Assembly (NCBI GenBank): GCA_003153055.1
Contig: PMBV01000541.1
Location: 7,538-15,662 of the forward strand
DNA from: Myxococcales bacterium
GTDB taxonomy: Bacteria > Myxococcota > Myxococcia > Myxococcales > Myxococcaceae
Direction: 5' to 3'
DNA: 8,125 nt
The first letter of the stretch is position 1. The number at the start of each line of letters is the position of its first letter. The notes below the pieces were generated by a model that was given only the letters and a program-made list of their open reading frames with translations, searched no databases and was not told where the DNA came from. Shown piece by piece: positions 6,280 to 8,125 of this stretch. Both the position numbers and the translations under genes were made by a program.

Positions 6280-7583
6280 AGACTCGCACCCAACACGTCG
6301 GGCTGGCAGTCGTCGTCGCACTCCTCGTGGGCTGCTCGAAGGCACCGCCACCGGCGTCACCCGACCCGGGGCCCGCTGACGCCTCGAGCCCCACGGCCAC
6401 GAGCCTCGCGTCCATCATCGCCAGTTGCGCCTCCACCAGCGGCGAGGTGCAGGTGCGGCGGGCTGGCAAGCCGTACTGGGAGGCGGTGACGACGGGCGCC
6501 GTGTTTCGCGCTGGCGACTGGGTGCGAACCTCGAAGGGAGCGGCGGCGCGAGTCGAGTTCCTCGTCGGTGGAGGCCTCACGCTGGGGGCGGAGGCGGTGG
6601 TGGTCATCGACGCCGCACCGCCGGCCGCTGGCGCCCCAGAGACCACCGCGCCCGAGGCGCTGGTCGAGGTCGAGAGCGGCGAGGTCAGAGGCTTTGCCCC
6701 CGACGCGCAGAAGGAAGGGCCGACGCCTGCGTTGCACATCAAGACCGCCGATGGCTCGGACGTGGCCCTGGTGGCCAAGGAGGGCTCGGAGCCGATGGAG
6801 TTCCGCCTCACCCGCGGCAGCAAGGCGACCGAGGTCGCGGTGCTCCGAGGCACGGGCACGCTCCGCGGCGCGGCCGGCGAGATCGAGCTGCGCAGGGGCC
6901 AGGCCGCCGACGTCGCGGGCGGGAAGGCGAGCGAGGTCGTCGAGCTCCCCGACTTTCCCCAGTTGAGCGAGCCAGGCATCGACGCGCGCTTCGAAGCCAA
7001 GGCCGGGCAGGTCATTCGCCTGGGGTGGAAGGCCGTGCCGCTCGCGGCCAGCTACCGGCTCGAGATCGCCCGGGACTTCTCGTTCCAAGTGCAGACGGTG
7101 GTCGCCGACACCGAAGAGACGAGCTACGACTTCCGCCCCGAGCGCGAGGCCGTCTTCGTCTGGCACGTCGCCTCCCGAGATGGGGACGGACGCCAGGGCG
7201 AATTCGGCTTCGCCCGGCGCATCTACTTCGAGCACGAGCAGCCCAAGGACCTGCTGCTGGGGCCGGAGGACGGAGCAATCTTCAGCTCCCTCGACCCCAA
7301 GCCCAAGGTGACCTTCTCGTGGCAGTCGGCCGCCGACGCCCGAGCCTACCGACTGCTCATCTCCACCTCGGAGGACCTGCTCCGCGGCCCGGTGGTGAAC
7401 CTGCGGGCTCAGGACCAACGCGCCGAGGTGAAGACGCTCGGCCCTGGTGAGTACTGGTGGGGCGCCTACATCGAGGGCGACCCACCGACGCCCATCTTCC
7501 TCAAGGCGCGGAAGCTCACCATCAAGAAGGCCACCAAGGGCAAGCTGAAGACCCCCAAAGCCATCAACCAATGGGGGGAGTGA
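6276..7583 (+). CDS. FecR-domain lipoprotein with two Fn3-like domains
   Basis: A 435-residue predicted lipoprotein: MKTRTQHVGLAVVVALLVGC gives a lipobox at cysteine 20, followed by serine. After a Pro/Ser linker, residues about 55-113 match the FecR fold (GEVQVRRAGKPYWEAVTTGA, RAGDWVRTSKGAAARVEF). About 130-222 continues as a second FecR-like beta segment, with GTGTLRGAAGEIELRRGQ near its end. Two Fn3-like domains follow, about 245-318 (IRLGWKAVPLAASYRLEIA, VFVWHVASRDGDGRQGEFGF) and about 344-418 (VTFSWQSAADARAYRLLIS, GEYWWGAYIEG). The tail is lysine-rich (LTIKKATKGKLKTPK). Unlike the anti-sigma FecR there is no cytoplasmic domain or adjacent FecI-type sigma factor, so a structural role outside the cytoplasm is more likely. 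The start shares ATGA with the previous stop. An in-frame start at 6000 would run through the upstream gene and lose the lipobox. Last gene of the operon. Confidence 0.85.
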   Translation: MKTRTQHVGLAVVVALLVGCSKAPPPASPDPGPADASSPTATSLASIIASCASTSGEVQVRRAGKPYWEAVTTGAVFRAGDWVRTSKGAAARVEFLVGGGLTLGAEAVVVIDAAPPAAGAPETTAPEALVEVESGEVRGFAPDAQKEGPTPALHIKTADGSDVALVAKEGSEPMEFRLTRGSKATEVAVLRGTGTLRGAAGEIELRRGQAADVAGGKASEVVELPDFPQLSEPGIDARFEAKAGQVIRLGWKAVPLAASYRLEIARDFSFQVQTVVADTEETSYDFRPEREAVFVWHVASRDGDGRQGEFGFARRIYFEHEQPKDLLLGPEDGAIFSSLDPKPKVTFSWQSAADARAYRLLISTSEDLLRGPVVNLRAQDQRAEVKTLGPGEYWWGAYIEGDPPTPIFLKARKLTIKKATKGKLKTPKAINQWGE

Positions 7584-7632
7584 TTCGCGAAGACCGGAGA
7601 TGCCAAGCCCTCGGGCGAGCGGCTCCGTCAAG

Positions 7633-8125
7633 TCAGCGGTGCATGGTCTCGATGGCGTGCACCAAGACCCGCGGGTCGTACTGCCCCTTGTAGACCGGAG
7701 GCGGCTGCCGCTCGAGCTTGAGGAGCCCCGCGACGGCTTCCCAGGCCGTTCGCACCGAGTACTCGACGGTGAAGACGACGTCGTCTGGCGTCTCGGCGAA
7801 CTGGCCCATGAAGGCGAGGTTGGTCGACCCGCTGGGGACGACGTCAGGGCGGTCGCCTCGCTTGCGCGCGAGGAACATGCTGGTGATGAACGGCATCATG
7901 CATGGAATGACGATGGACGAGTCGAGAATGGCGTCACGCTGCTGGTCGAACTTGAGGTGACTGAGCAGCTCGTGGAGAATCTCCCGGCCCGTGCACTCGG
8001 ACATCTTCTTGGGAACGTAGTTGCCGACCTTGTCGGGGAAGAGCCCGTAGCCCCACCACACGAAGGTGTCCGCCGGTTGCTCCCGGTAGTGCGGCTGGTG
8101 GTTCAGCGCGATGGTCATCAGCCAG
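7633..8125 (-). CDS. ohyA: Oleate hydratase, C-terminal part
   Basis: Partial gene: the last 163 codons are present and the 5' part lies beyond 8125. The family (once called myosin-cross-reactive antigen) is FAD-dependent and adds water to the cis-9 double bond of unsaturated fatty acids to give 10-hydroxy acids, acting on free fatty acids at or near the membrane. Family landmarks visible are WLM then ALNHQPHY, VWWGYGLFPDKVGNYV, MSECTGREI, IPCMMPFITSMF, RPDVVPSGSTNLAFMGQFAE and TVEYSVRTAWEAV. The reading frame is open to the window edge, so the ATG at 8118 is internal. Members are usually about 550-650 residues. It converges on the operon with 49 bp between stops and is not part of it. Physiological role here unknown; detoxification of host or prey unsaturated fatty acids is known for the family elsewhere. 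Confidence 0.93.
   Translation of the reverse strand, partial: WLMTIALNHQPHYREQPADTFVWWGYGLFPDKVGNYVPKKMSECTGREILHELLSHLKFDQQRDAILDSSIVIPCMMPFITSMFLARKRGDRPDVVPSGSTNLAFMGQFAETPDDVVFTVEYSVRTAWEAVAGLLKLERQPPPVYKGQYDPRVLVHAIETMHR

Noticed and set aside
6357..7631. 424-codon open frame on the minus strand
   Set aside because: Antisense shadow of the FecR lipoprotein, without domain evidence.
7584..7632. Possible terminator between the convergent stops: CGGAG (7595-7599) with CTCCG (7623-7627)
   Set aside because: The loop is 23 bases, the inner stem is weak and no T-run follows on either strand.
1..8125. CRISPR array, tRNA, rRNA, insertion sequence or phage genes
   Set aside because: No such repeats, RNA folds, transposase or phage-like proteins were seen. 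The only tandem repeats are coding and in frame.

Overview
The window is GC-rich, densely packed bacterial DNA with strong third-position G/C bias. The protein families point to a myxobacterium (Myxococcota): a myxobacterial-type PilZ domain, a PEGA-domain lipoprotein, Ig-like repeats with a paired-cysteine signature, and a FecR-domain lipoprotein. The taxon is an inference from families and composition, since no rRNA or marker gene is present.

Layout. Positions 1-431 (minus) hold the first 143 codons of an O-acetylhomoserine sulfhydrylase (metY); the gene runs off the left edge. The divergent intergenic region 432-690 carries a well-formed metY promoter (TGGACA-16-GATACT) overlapped by a 31-bp near-palindrome, plus a second partial copy of its core. 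Positions 691-7583 (plus) hold five tightly packed genes that look like one operon. They are a small PEGA lipoprotein, a 631-residue PilZ / Ala-Pro repeat / transmembrane / helical-repeat protein, a 651-residue secreted protein with chained Ig-like domains and a likely C-terminal outer-membrane barrel, a TIG/Ig-like lipoprotein, and a FecR-domain lipoprotein with two Fn3-like domains. Positions 7633-8125 (minus) hold the last 163 codons of an oleate hydratase, convergent with the operon.

Three of the four operon junctions overlap (GTGA, TGATG, ATGA) and the fourth has an 8-nt gap with the ribosome binding site on the upstream stop codon, so the five products are probably made together. Four of the five have export signals. 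The PilZ protein is the only one with a predicted cytoplasmic domain and has one membrane span, so it could link the cytoplasm to a periplasmic or outer-membrane assembly built from the other four. No enzyme, known motility protein or secretion-system component is recognisable among the five. The operon is the best candidate here for an undescribed envelope system. The two flanking metabolic genes show no obvious functional link to it.
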